Positions 55,853 through 64,000 of a DNA stretch of 64,000 nt are shown piece after piece (within the stretch, counting starts at the first letter, position 1; the number at the start of each line of letters is the position of its first letter). The DNA is taken from NCBI RefSeq assembly GCF_025847205.1, contig NZ_JAOYTH010000001.1, forward strand, positions 186,001 to 250,000, in the 5' to 3' direction. The notes beneath the pieces are model-generated. The model had not been told where the DNA came from, ran no database searches, and saw only the letters and a program-made list of their open reading frames with translations. This DNA is from Pararhizobium sp. YC-54 (GTDB lineage Bacteria > Pseudomonadota > Alphaproteobacteria > Rhizobiales > Rhizobiaceae). Position numbers and translations under genes: made by a program.

Positions 55853-55895
55853 GGGTCCATGGGGGGTATGATACTTTGTCATGGACCCTTGTCAA
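55853..55895 (-). promoter_or_regulatory. Promoter and operator-like palindrome of the PemK-type module
   Basis: Read on the minus strand: -35 TTGACA (complement of 55890-55895), 16-bp spacer, -10 TATCAT (complement of 55868-55873). Inverted 9-bp arms GGGTCCATG (55853-55861) and CATGGACCC (55880-55888) straddle the -10, an arrangement expected for autorepression by the antitoxin or complex. Confidence 0.65.
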
Positions 55896-56001
55896 CATTT
55901 CTGACTTTGGGCTCAGTGAACCCCATTCGACTTAGTTTCAAACGAAAATGGCCCCACCGTTTCCGAGGAAGCCATTTTAAGTTGCGCAGTTTGATTTTAG
56001 C

Positions 56002-59000
56002 TTAGCTGAACCGTCCAGCCGCGTGTGCCAGCATCGTGTAGACCTTGCCGGTATCCGACGTCAGGTAGGTCTGGGTCATCACCTTGTCGCGGTCGTTGCG
56101 GGCGACGTCGCCGAGCAGCTTCTCGAAATCGGCGATATAGCGGTCGACGGCAGTGCGGAATTCCGGTTCGCGGTCATACTTGCGCTTGATCTCGTCGAAG
56201 GTCTGCTGGCCCTTGAGCGTATAGAGGCGGCGTGTGAACACGTCGCGCTCGCCGCGCTGGTACCGGCGCCACAGGTCCACCGAGGCATCGTGGTCGATGG
56301 CGCGGGCGATATCGACCGACAGCGAGTTCAGCGATTCCATCACATGACGCGGGTTGCGGGTGTCGCCGGAGCGGTTGGCAGGAGCAGGCTGTGCTTCTGC
56401 AGCACGCTGTACCGGCACTGCCGGCTCTTCGTCGCGCGATGCGCCGCGCAACAGGTCACGCATCCAGCCGCTGCCTTCCTCCGGCCGCTGGCGGGTTGCT
56501 GCCTGCGGCTCCGGCTGGCGGGCAACCGGCTGCTGGGCGAGGGGACGCGGCTGCTCGATGCCAAGGCTGCCGCGAAGGGTGGGCTCCGGCTCCGGGCGGC
56601 GTTGCTCAACGGCCGGCTGTTGGGCGACAGCGCGAACCGGGGCGGGTGCCACGGCCTGCTGGACTGCCTGCTGTGCTGCGGTCTGCTGGCGCGGCTGGGC
56701 GATCTCGAGCTGGCCGGAAGACTTGCCGATGATGTCGGAAAGTTCCTGCAGGGCCTTGATCTGCTCGGCGACCGCACGGCGCATGACCGAGGCGTTTTCC
56801 TTGGCTTCTTCCGGCAGATCGAAGGCGCCGCGTTTCAGCTCCTCGCGGGTCATGTCGAGTTCCTTGCGGATCTCGTGAGCCGAGCGGCGGATCTCGTCGG
56901 TGGCACCGCTGAAGCGGCTGACCGCCTCTTCGACGGCCTGACGGATGGCTGCCCCCATATGTTCGGCCGTGCCGTCCGACTTCTTGCTGGTTTCAGTCAT
57001 CAGGCGATCGATGTCCGACAGCGACGCGCCGACGCTGCCGCGCAGGCGGGAAGCGACTTCCTTCGAGCGTTCCTCGGCGCGGACAAAGGCGCTTTCGACC
57101 GACAGGCTTGCGTCCTCGCCCGCCTTGGTGACGGCGGCGCGCATGGCGTCGCTGGCCGATGCGGCGCGGGATTCGGCTTCCGACAGGGTCTTGCTGACAT
57201 TGGCGAAGGACGACTGGACACCGGCGCGCAGGTTGCTGGCGATCTCGTTGGAGCGTTCCTCGGCCCGCACGAACACCGCCTCGACCGACATGCTGGCTTC
57301 GTCGCCGGCCTTGACCACGGCATTGCGCATGGCCTCGGCCGCCGATGCGGCACGCTGCTCGGCTTCGCTCAGAATGCGGCCGACATCGCTGAACGACGTC
57401 TGGATGCCGGAGCGCAGGTTGCTGGCGACCTGCGCCGAGCGGTCTTCTGCCCGCTGGAAGGCGCCATCGACGAAGCCCTCGAGGGCATGCATGGTCTTTT
57501 CGATCTCTTCGGAGCGGCTGACCAGCCCGACGGAGAGTGTCCGCAACGCATCCTGACGTTCTTCAAGCGTGCTGACCAGATTGGACTGGGCAGCGGCCAG
57601 AAGATCGGACGCCTGGCCGAGCACCTTGGAATGGTCCTCGAAACGGCCGACGATGCCGCCGATCTGCGACAGGGTTGAGCCGGATATATCCGTCAGCCTG
57701 TCGACCTTGCCTTCGAGAAGGCGGGTCGAGGTGGACAGCATGTCGGAGGCGCGGGTGGCGGATTCGGAGAACCGCGCGGTGGTCGTCTCCAGCTGCTGGT
57801 CCATGGCACCGAGATTGGCGCCGGCCTGTTCGATGACGCTTGCAATCGAGCTGTTGCTCGCAGCCAGCTGGTCGATCAGACCCATTGCCGTCGATTGCAG
57901 ACGGTTCTCGACCATCTTCATCGCCTTGGCAGTTTCTTCCGCACGGCTCGAAATCGCGTTCAGCGTCTCGCCGGTGCGCGCGCTCAGACTGTCGAGCAGG
58001 GTTGCATTTTCGGCACGCAGCCGTTCGGCGCTTTCGCGCGCCACTTCGCTGATGCGGTCGGCGGCTTCCTTGCCGGTTGCGGCATATTGATCGATGACCG
58101 GGCGTGCCTGTTCGTCGATGATGCGCGACAGTTCGGCAGAGCGGCCGGCCAGCATCGAATTGAGCTCGCGGGTGCTGTCGTCGAGGGTGGTGCGGATGGT
58201 GTTGCCACGGGCCTCCAGGGCCTTCTCCACATCCGTGAGGCTCTGGCTCAGCGACGATGCCTGTTCGGCAACGCGCGACTGGGTTTGGGCGATCCGGGCG
58301 GCTGCGCCATCGGTTGCCTCGCCGACGGAGCGCGCCAGCTCGGCGCTGCGCATCGCTGCGGTCGCCGCCGTCTGCTCCACGGCAGACTGGAAATCGGCCT
58401 GCCTTGCAGCCATCGCCTGGGCGAAATCATCGCCAGCCTTGGCCAGCAGTTCGGCAGAGCGCAGCGCTTCTGCATCAATGCCCTGGGCGGCTTCGCCGAC
58501 CGCGCCGCGCAGGTTGGTGACGAGACCTGCGGCCTTGCCCTCGATCGTCCGGCTGACATTGTCGAGGCCGATCGAAAGGGCGCGGTCCATCGTGCCGAGG
58601 CGCTCTTCGATGCGGCCTGTGCCGCCTTCGATGCTGGCTTCGATCCGTGTGGCGGCAGCGGCCGTAACGCGGTCGAGTTCAGTCGTGTGGGTGGTGAGCG
58701 TGTCGGCGATACGGTTGGCGGCGGCACCACTGATCCGGTCGATCTCGTCGGCGCGGCCTGCCAGGCTCACGGCGATCCGGTCGGCGGCAGCGGTGCTGAC
58801 GCGGTCCAGCTCTGCCGTATGGTCAGACAGGGTCGAGGCAATCCGCTCAGCGGCAGCGTCGCCGACGCGCTCGATCTCTTCCGTCCGGCCAGACAGGCTG
58901 TCGGTGATCATGGCGGCAGCGGCGGTGCTGATCTGATCGAATTCAGCCGTGTGGGTCGCCAGCGTCTCGGCGATCCGCGCTGCAGCAATACCGCCGATAC

Positions 59001-62000
59001 GGTCGATTTCGCCGGTGTGGCCGGCAAGGCTGTCTGCGATGCGCGCGGCTGCACGGTCACTGACCTGATCGAGTTCGGACACCTTGGCAGACAGGGTATC
59101 GGCGATCCTTAGGCCGGCATTGTCGACGAACTCGCTGACGCCGCCGACGCTGTCGCGGATGCGGCCTTCGAGCACGCCGAGGCTGTTTTCGATGCGTGCG
59201 CCGGTGTCATCGACGCTGCTGTTGATGTTGGACAGCGATGTGTCCATCCGGAGTGTCAGCGTGTCTGCGGCACGGCTGATCTGCTCGGCAGTTTCGCCGA
59301 GCTGGGTGGCGACGTGGCTGGTGCTTGACAGCATGCGCTGCTCGAGCGCGGCCGCGCTCTTGTCGATGGCACCGCCGAGTTCCGCCTGGCGCTCTTCCAG
59401 CGTCATTTCCAGCATGCTGGCACTGGTTGCAAGCGTCGTGGCAATCGCCATCGACTGTTCGCCGAGGACGCCGGAAAGCTGGTCGGTCCCGTGGGCCACC
59501 GCGACGTTGATCGCGTTGATCCGGTCGTCGAGCGTTGCCCGGATCTGCTCATGCGTGGAGGCGAGCGATGTCGCCAGCTGTCCGGCATGCCCGGAAAGGG
59601 TCTGCTCGATATCGGAAGCCCTGCCTGTCATGGCCAGGGCCAATTCGGAAGCGTGGCCGGAAAGGGCGCTGGCAATCTCCGCCGATGTGCTGGTCATCGT
59701 GCCGGCGATATCGCTGACGCGGCCGGAAAGATTGTCGGCGATTTCCGCGACGCGGCCGGAAAGCTGCTGCTCGATGTCACCGATCCGGTCAGCCATCGTT
59801 TCTGCAATCGCGCTGGCACGATAGGACAGGTTGTCGGCAATTTCTTCCGTGCGGCTGCTCAGCGTATCCGTCATTTCGGTTGCGCGCGCAGACATCGTGC
59901 CGGCGATTTCGGCAGAGCGTTCGGACAGAAGCGTGTCGAGCGTGGCGGTCTGGGCGGCGAGCGTGTCGCCGAGCGAACGTCCGTGTTCAGACATCACGCT
60001 TTCCAGACGCTCGCTGGTGCCGCTGATGGCCTGTTCGATCGCGCCGGCCGAGGAGGTCAGAACATTTGCAAGTGCGCCGGTGCGGTGCGACAGGATCGTA
60101 TCAATCCGTTCTGCGGTGCCATCGAATGCGCTGTCGATTGCCGTTGTCGATGATGTCAGCACGTTAGCAAGGGCGCTGGTGCGCTGCGACAGGATGGTGT
60201 CGATCCGCTCTGCGGTGCCATCGAATGCGCTGTCGATTGCCGTTGTCGATGATGTCAGTACGTTTGCAAGCGCGCCGGTGCGCTGCGACAGGATCGTATC
60301 GATCCGTTCCGCCGTGCCTTCAAAGGCGCTGTCGATGGATTCCGAGCTTGCAGCAAGCAGGCTCGAGAGCTCGACGGTGCGTTCCGAAAGCGTGTTGTCG
60401 AGGCGCAGCTGGCTGGCTGCGATCGACGTGGTGATCTCGTCGGCGCGATTGGTCAGCGTTTCCTCGATACGGCCATGGATCGCCTGCAGGCCGTCGATAA
60501 AGCCGGTCGTGTGCGTATCCAGGTTGTCGGCAAGCTGCTGGTTGCTTGCAGCAATCGCGCTGGTGCGGGCGTCAAGCGTTTCGGCAAGCCGCTGCTGGCT
60601 TTCCGTGAGGGCTGCCTCCAGCGAGACGGCGCGGTTGGCAAAGCCGGTTTCGAGCCGGTCCTGCGCTGCCGTCAGCGCACCCATCAGGGTGCCGGAGCGT
60701 TCCGACAAAACGCCGTCGATGCGGAGATGCGCATTGCCGATCGCGTCGCTCAGTTCAGCGGTCTTGCCGCTGATGGTCTGTTCGATGAAGTCCTGGGTGG
60801 TGCCGAGCGCCGTCGCCAGTGTCAGCGATTGATCCGACAGGGCGGATTCAAACCGTTCGATACCGCCGTCAAGAATGCCGCCGATGGAATCGGCGCCGCC
60901 GGTGACCGACTGGTTGATGCGGGCGAGGCTTTCCATCAGCTTGGAATCGAGCATGCCGGCGCGTCTGTCGAAGGCTGTGGCAAACTCGTGGAAGCGGGAA
61001 TCGAACGCCGTCGCCAGATGACCGACGGTCGTCTGCAGCTTTTCGTCGAAAAAGCCGGTGCGCAGGTCGATGTCCATGATCATGTCGTCGGCAGTGGACT
61101 TCAGGCTCTGGCGGAAATTCGCGCCCTTTTCGTCCAGCGTGGCGTTCAGCGTGTTCAGGATGTCGTCGAGACCGCCGGTAATCGCCTGCTGGCCAACGTT
61201 CAGGCTCTCGTTGAGATCGCGTGTGCGGGCGATCAGCGTCTCGTTGAGCTGGCGGGCGCGTTCGTTGAGTGCTGCATTCAGCTTCTCGGTATTGGCATCG
61301 AGCGAGGAGGCGCGGGTCTCGAACTGCCCAAGCAGCTGCTGGCCGCGCTTGGCCAGTGTCTGGCTCAGATTGTCCAGGCGGGTATCGAATTCGTTGCTGA
61401 GCGAAACGCCGGCGGTGGTCAGACCCGAGAGCAGGGCATCGGTGCGGGTCGACAGCATGGCGCCGATCGTCTGGGTGGCGCTGTTGGAGCGCTCCATCAG
61501 GGCGGCGGCGCGTGTCTCGATCATCGAGGCAAATGCTTCGCCGGATGTGGCGATGCGGTTGGAAATATCGTCCCCGGCACTCGCCAGTTCGTCCTTGAGC
61601 TGGGTATGGGCACCGGCAATCGACGAGCGGATGCGTTCGGCATGGCCGACGATGGATTCACGCTCGAGGCCGAGTTCCTGGACCAGCGTGCGCACGCGCA
61701 GTTCGTTGTCGCTATAGCTGCGCTCAAGCGCGTTGACTTCGGAATGAACCAGCGTTTCGAGTTCGGTGGCACGCGCGATCGTCCGCTCGATACCCTCGTT
61801 CATCGCCGACACTTCGCGGCGAACGGCCTGGCCGACCGTCATGATGCGCTCGGAGGCGGCGGTTTCGGGTTCTGCAAGGCGCAAGGCGACTTCGGCCATG
61901 GAGCGGGCGGCGCTGCGCAATTCCTGGGCGCGCGAAATCATGATGGCAAAGGAGAAGAACAACATCACCGGCAGGATGATGAAGATCGCCACGCCAATGG

Positions 62001-62481
62001 CGCCCGGCATGGCCGACAGGTCGGCCAGCGAGCGAATCTGCCAGATTTCCGGACCATAGAGAAGATTGGCGACACCAAGACCGCCGATGATCCACAGGGC
62101 CGAGCCGGCTGCGGCAATGCGCATCGCCGAGCGGCTGGAGCGGACGTCCAGCGATCGCAGGATAGCGGCCGGCGTCCTGCGGCCATCGTCGTTTGCGGGG
62201 GCAAACGAGGGGGCTTTGGGGGCGGGCTCCGGAGACAGGTTTCGTTGGGTTTCGGCAGCGCGGGCAGCTTTTGCAGTCTGGTCCTGCTGAGGTCTGGCAC
62301 TTTTTGCCTGGCTCGACGCGGGTGCCTGCTTAACGGGTTCAGGCACCTTTTCCTCCGGGTGGTCCAGGGAAGTCTTGTCGTTGAGGGCGGACTTAAGCTC
62401 ATCAAAATCGATTTTCAGAGCGTCTTCCAACGCCTGAAATGCCTTGTCGTCGATCGACTCATTGCTTTTATTTGTCGCCAT
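56002..62481 (-). CDS. Giant apolipoprotein-like growth-pole ring protein (GPR homologue)
   Basis: 2,159 aa from the ATG at 62481 (GAGG upstream). Order: acidic and proline-rich N-terminus (1-118), two membrane helices (about 121-142 and 159-182), then some 1,650 residues of Ala/Ser/Thr/Asp-rich amphipathic helix built on 11-residue multiples. Repeats include a 33-aa unit (SAFDGTAERIDTILSQRTGA and on), seven 22-aa units (ARIADSLAGHTGEIDRIGGI) and a 62-aa unit. A Pro/Gln-rich linker and a conserved C-terminus (RRYQRGERDVFTRRLYTLKG, then KYDREPEFRTAVDRYIADFE) follow. Size and plan match A. tumefaciens GPR (Atu1348), which forms a ring at the growing pole and is needed for rod shape. Confidence 0.85.
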   Translation of the reverse strand: MATNKSNESIDDKAFQALEDALKIDFDELKSALNDKTSLDHPEEKVPEPVKQAPASSQAKSARPQQDQTAKAARAAETQRNLSPEPAPKAPSFAPANDDGRRTPAAILRSLDVRSSRSAMRIAAAGSALWIIGGLGVANLLYGPEIWQIRSLADLSAMPGAIGVAIFIILPVMLFFSFAIMISRAQELRSAARSMAEVALRLAEPETAASERIMTVGQAVRREVSAMNEGIERTIARATELETLVHSEVNALERSYSDNELRVRTLVQELGLERESIVGHAERIRSSIAGAHTQLKDELASAGDDISNRIATSGEAFASMIETRAAALMERSNSATQTIGAMLSTRTDALLSGLTTAGVSLSNEFDTRLDNLSQTLAKRGQQLLGQFETRASSLDANTEKLNAALNERARQLNETLIARTRDLNESLNVGQQAITGGLDDILNTLNATLDEKGANFRQSLKSTADDMIMDIDLRTGFFDEKLQTTVGHLATAFDSRFHEFATAFDRRAGMLDSKLMESLARINQSVTGGADSIGGILDGGIERFESALSDQSLTLATALGTTQDFIEQTISGKTAELSDAIGNAHLRIDGVLSERSGTLMGALTAAQDRLETGFANRAVSLEAALTESQQRLAETLDARTSAIAASNQQLADNLDTHTTGFIDGLQAIHGRIEETLTNRADEITTSIAASQLRLDNTLSERTVELSSLLAASSESIDSAFEGTAERIDTILSQRTGALANVLTSSTTAIDSAFDGTAERIDTILSQRTSALANVLTSSTTAIDSAFDGTAERIDTILSHRTGALANVLTSSAGAIEQAISGTSERLESVMSEHGRSLGDTLAAQTATLDTLLSERSAEIAGTMSARATEMTDTLSSRTEEIADNLSYRASAIAETMADRIGDIEQQLSGRVAEIADNLSGRVSDIAGTMTSTSAEIASALSGHASELALAMTGRASDIEQTLSGHAGQLATSLASTHEQIRATLDDRINAINVAVAHGTDQLSGVLGEQSMAIATTLATSASMLEMTLEERQAELGGAIDKSAAALEQRMLSSTSHVATQLGETAEQISRAADTLTLRMDTSLSNINSSVDDTGARIENSLGVLEGRIRDSVGGVSEFVDNAGLRIADTLSAKVSELDQVSDRAAARIADSLAGHTGEIDRIGGIAAARIAETLATHTAEFDQISTAAAAMITDSLSGRTEEIERVGDAAAERIASTLSDHTAELDRVSTAAADRIAVSLAGRADEIDRISGAAANRIADTLTTHTTELDRVTAAAATRIEASIEGGTGRIEERLGTMDRALSIGLDNVSRTIEGKAAGLVTNLRGAVGEAAQGIDAEALRSAELLAKAGDDFAQAMAARQADFQSAVEQTAATAAMRSAELARSVGEATDGAAARIAQTQSRVAEQASSLSQSLTDVEKALEARGNTIRTTLDDSTRELNSMLAGRSAELSRIIDEQARPVIDQYAATGKEAADRISEVARESAERLRAENATLLDSLSARTGETLNAISSRAEETAKAMKMVENRLQSTAMGLIDQLAASNSSIASVIEQAGANLGAMDQQLETTTARFSESATRASDMLSTSTRLLEGKVDRLTDISGSTLSQIGGIVGRFEDHSKVLGQASDLLAAAQSNLVSTLEERQDALRTLSVGLVSRSEEIEKTMHALEGFVDGAFQRAEDRSAQVASNLRSGIQTSFSDVGRILSEAEQRAASAAEAMRNAVVKAGDEASMSVEAVFVRAEERSNEIASNLRAGVQSSFANVSKTLSEAESRAASASDAMRAAVTKAGEDASLSVESAFVRAEERSKEVASRLRGSVGASLSDIDRLMTETSKKSDGTAEHMGAAIRQAVEEAVSRFSGATDEIRRSAHEIRKELDMTREELKRGAFDLPEEAKENASVMRRAVAEQIKALQELSDIIGKSSGQLEIAQPRQQTAAQQAVQQAVAPAPVRAVAQQPAVEQRRPEPEPTLRGSLGIEQPRPLAQQPVARQPEPQAATRQRPEEGSGWMRDLLRGASRDEEPAVPVQRAAEAQPAPANRSGDTRNPRHVMESLNSLSVDIARAIDHDASVDLWRRYQRGERDVFTRRLYTLKGQQTFDEIKRKYDREPEFRTAVDRYIADFEKLLGDVARNDRDKVMTQTYLTSDTGKVYTMLAHAAGRFS
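60060..60350 (-). repeat. 99-bp tandem repeats within the growth-pole gene
   Basis: A 99-bp unit (33 codons) recurs at constant spacing: CCATCGAATGCGCTGTCGAT begins at 60119 and again at 60218, with a more diverged third copy near 60317. The first two copies are almost identical, suggesting recent duplication or gene conversion. Confidence 0.85.
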
Positions 62482-62789
62482 GCGGATACGCCTCGTTACC
62501 AAACTGTCCTTTCGGAAGGATCCGCCGCAACACCGCCTGCATTGGGAACACCTCCGAAACTCGGACGGTGACATGAGGATACGCGCATTACATCTACGCA
62601 GAACCCTGACATGCACCCATTTCTACCACGCACCGACGGACAACGCATTGAGACCCGTAGGTGCTTCATTCAATACAGTTTTCCGTCAGGACCGTTTACA
62701 CCCGAAGACGTAAATATATCCCTCAACGTACCGTAGTGACACATTCACCGGTTTCTTACAATTAACGGCCTCCGGCATTCGTTAAAATC

Positions 62790-62804
62790 CTAACAAGTTC
62801 TTAA
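62790..62804. promoter_or_regulatory. CtrA-like box 1
   Basis: CTAA (62790-62793), seven bases, TTAA (62801-62804): one mismatch to TTAA-N7-TTAA, the alphaproteobacterial cell-cycle regulator CtrA consensus. Confidence 0.35.
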
Positions 62805-62849
62805 TGAAAATTGGAGCCGTTTTGGTCAAAAACCCTTGTAATCAGGCGG

Positions 62850-62868
62850 TTTAATGGCCGTTAACCAT
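62850..62868. promoter_or_regulatory. CtrA-like box 2
   Basis: TTTA (62850-62853), seven bases, then TTAACCAT (62861-62868). The right half is a perfect CtrA half-site and the whole has one mismatch to TTAA-N7-TTAAC. Confidence 0.42.
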
Positions 62869-63140
62869 GCCAACCGAAAGCTGCCCTCATTGTGCCGCGT
62901 TTTAATCAGATAGCAGCGCCGCTCCGGCCTAATCAGCCTCAGAGATGACTGGAATAGCGGCTTTACAGGGCATGGGATCACACGGTCCGCGCCATCTTGA
63001 GGCCGTATAATAAGCAGACGGGTCAAGCACTTCCAGACAAATCCGGGCAGGCCGGGTGTCTTGGAGGGCGAAACAGAAAAAACGGGACGGCCGGTTGCAA
63101 GCCGGTGCGTCAGAAGAAAACACAACAAGGACATTGGCAC

Positions 63141-63509
63141 ATGGCGGCTCTCAAGATCGCGTTCGAAGCACCCGACAATTTCGGCGGGTCCTGCTCTTCC
63201 ACATCGAGACCCATCGATTTCGTGCATCTGGCGACGCAGACGATGGGTGACAAGCTTCTCGAAATCGAAGTGCTGCAGATGTTTGCCCGCCAGGCCCGGC
63301 AGCTGATGAAGGATCTGTCTTCCGACAGCGCCGATGCCCGGCTTTCGACCGCGCACCGGCTCAGGGGCGCTGCTCTGGCCGTTGGCGCTTTCGGCGTGGC
63401 CGAGACCGCAGCCGCCGTCGAGGCGGCGCCCGAGGATGCCGGCAATCTTGCCGCGCTCGGTGCAGCCGTGCTCGAGGCCGAACTGTTTATCCTGAAACTC
63501 TGCCGGTAG
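63141..63509 (+). CDS. Hpt (histidine phosphotransfer) domain protein
   Basis: 122 aa from the ATG at 63141 (AAGG upstream). Helical throughout; the phosphorylation motif STAHRLRGAALAVGAFG puts the acceptor at His72, in the Hpt HxxxG arrangement. Flanking pattern IDFVHLATQTMGDKLLEIEV and MFARQARQLMKDL fits the domain start. It should relay phosphate between a hybrid kinase and a response regulator. No kinase lies in the window. Divergent from the growth-pole gene across CtrA-like boxes. Confidence 0.82.
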   Translation: MAALKIAFEAPDNFGGSCSSTSRPIDFVHLATQTMGDKLLEIEVLQMFARQARQLMKDLSSDSADARLSTAHRLRGAALAVGAFGVAETAAAVEAAPEDAGNLAALGAAVLEAELFILKLCR

Positions 63510-63568
63510 GCGGGACTTAAACGCCTCACTCACAAAGGGTCATGGGGCAGGCAAGCCCCAGCCCAAAT

Positions 63569-63620
63569 CCCTTCGGCCAGACCCCTTCGGCCAGAACCCC
63601 TTCGACCGAAGCCCTTCGAG
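63569..63620. repeat. Short tandem repeat, 14-15-bp unit
   Basis: CCCTTCGGCCAGA at 63569-63581 and 63583-63595, then degenerate copies starting at 63598 and 63612 (CCCTTCGACCGAA, CCCTTCGAG). It lies in the Hpt-ferredoxin gap, after a GGGGC/GCCCC hairpin at 63544-63559. Confidence 0.75.
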
Positions 63621-63748
63621 TTGACTGGCGTTGGGATTTGTTGGAAGAAACCGGATGAATTTGCCGCGTTCCGCCGCTGCCTCTGTTTTGGGGCGGCGCG
63701 ATTGTTCTTGCGGCAAGCCGAAACAACGCCAAGCATCCGGAAAAAACA

Positions 63749-64000
63749 ATGCCCAAACTGAGTATCATCGCCTTTGACGGCACCCGCCACGACTTTGAGG
63801 TTCAAGCGGGTTCGACCGTCATGGAAAACGCCGTGCGCAACTCGGTGCCTGGCATCGAAGCCGAATGTGGCGGCGCCTGCGCCTGTGCGACCTGTCATGT
63901 CTATGTGGATGACGAATGGTCGGCGGCGGTGGGTGCACCGGAGGCGATGGAAGAAGACATGCTCGATTTCGCCTACGATGTGAAGCCGACCTCGCGCCTG
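63749..64000 (+). CDS. 2Fe-2S ferredoxin (adrenodoxin type), truncated by window end
   Basis: 84 residues visible, of about 106 expected. ATG at 63749. The cluster-binding segment EAECGGACACATCHVYV holds Cys40, Cys46 and Cys49 (Cx5Cx2C); the fourth Cys falls after the window end. The rest (AGSTVMENAVRN, APEAMEEDMLDFAYDVKPTS) matches the vertebrate/bacterial adrenodoxin-like family used in Fe-S assembly and with cytochromes P450. Confidence 0.93.
   Translation, partial: MPKLSIIAFDGTRHDFEVQAGSTVMENAVRNSVPGIEAECGGACACATCHVYVDDEWSAAVGAPEAMEEDMLDFAYDVKPTSRL

Larger units (their letters stand above)
62482..63140. other. Long intergenic region between the divergent growth-pole gene and Hpt gene
   Basis: About 660 bp, A/T-richer in its middle part, with no gene that resembles a known family. 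It contains two CtrA-like sites (listed separately). A small RNA cannot be excluded. Confidence 0.45.

Noticed and set aside
60060..60350. Regularly spaced repeats considered as a CRISPR array
   Set aside because: Units are contiguous, in frame and encode 33-aa protein repeats; there are no unique spacers.
60475..62571. 698-aa plus-strand frame inside the growth-pole gene
   Set aside because: Arises from the repetitive, GC-rich sense gene; Ala/Gly/Arg-rich translation without domains.

Overview
The window reads as a high-GC chromosomal segment from the Rhizobiaceae (Rhizobium/Agrobacterium/Allorhizobium-like). The lines of evidence are a giant apolipoprotein-like growth-pole protein (about 2,160 aa), a PTA-fused malic enzyme, a class II DAHP synthase, a DUF2865 protein, a cobalamin-riboswitch bluB, a petABC operon, an intergenic palindrome of the type scattered through Rhizobium genomes, and CtrA-like boxes. 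This placement is recognition from protein content, not a database match. No rRNA, tRNA, insertion sequence, prophage or CRISPR array was seen.

Layout. 0-1.6 kb: the end of an unidentified gene, an FMN-binding PNPOx-family protein and a ParD/ParE-type toxin-antitoxin pair. 1.7-12.5 kb: housekeeping and metabolism (diguanylate cyclase, fumC, periplasmic L,D-transpeptidase, gph, rpiA, a DUF2059 protein, gor, class II aroF). 12.6-17.4 kb: a GFA protein, a tandem-wHTH protein, an isolated tadE-tadG pair, a decayed DUF1003 fragment and an orphan Imm11-type immunity gene. 17.5-24.7 kb: an LTA-synthase-like phosphoglycerol transferase, nadE, a beta-propeller protein, a NYN+LOTUS-type protein and a CHASE4-GGDEF cyclase. 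24.7-28 kb: a LacI regulator divergent from a PhyH dioxygenase-SDR pair. 28-32 kb: B12 riboswitch-bluB, a DUF2865 protein and a luxR-luxI quorum-sensing pair. 32-38 kb: malic enzyme, an LpxH-like phosphoesterase, an MFS carrier and a dipeptide epimerase. 37.8-42.1 kb: an Mla/MCE lipid-transport cluster. 42-47.2 kb: a BON protein, a His/Gly/Tyr-rich secreted peptide, hemF, an MFS carrier, soxR with its divergent FMN reductase, and trmL. 47.5-55.1 kb: two exporter half-transporters around a DUF1232 protein, then petABC. 55.1-55.9 kb: a PemK/MazF-type toxin with an unfamiliar partner. 56-64 kb: the giant growth-pole protein, an Hpt protein and the start of a ferredoxin gene.

Functional themes. 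Several genes bear on the cell envelope: the L,D-transpeptidase, the L-Ala-D/L-Glu-type epimerase, Mla lipid transport, the phosphoglycerol transferase and the growth-pole-ring homologue. This fits a bacterium that grows from one pole. Regulatory inputs visible in the DNA are a SoxR operator inside a 19-bp-spacer promoter, a lux-box-like dyad before luxI, a cobalamin riboswitch, CtrA-like boxes near the growth-pole gene, and operator-like repeats at both toxin-antitoxin promoters.

The accessory islets most worth attention are the PemK-type toxin with its unrecognised 117-aa partner, the orphan Imm11 gene abutting a truncated DUF1003 gene, and the low-GC NYN/LOTUS-type gene. I did not find a large, clearly novel multi-gene system.
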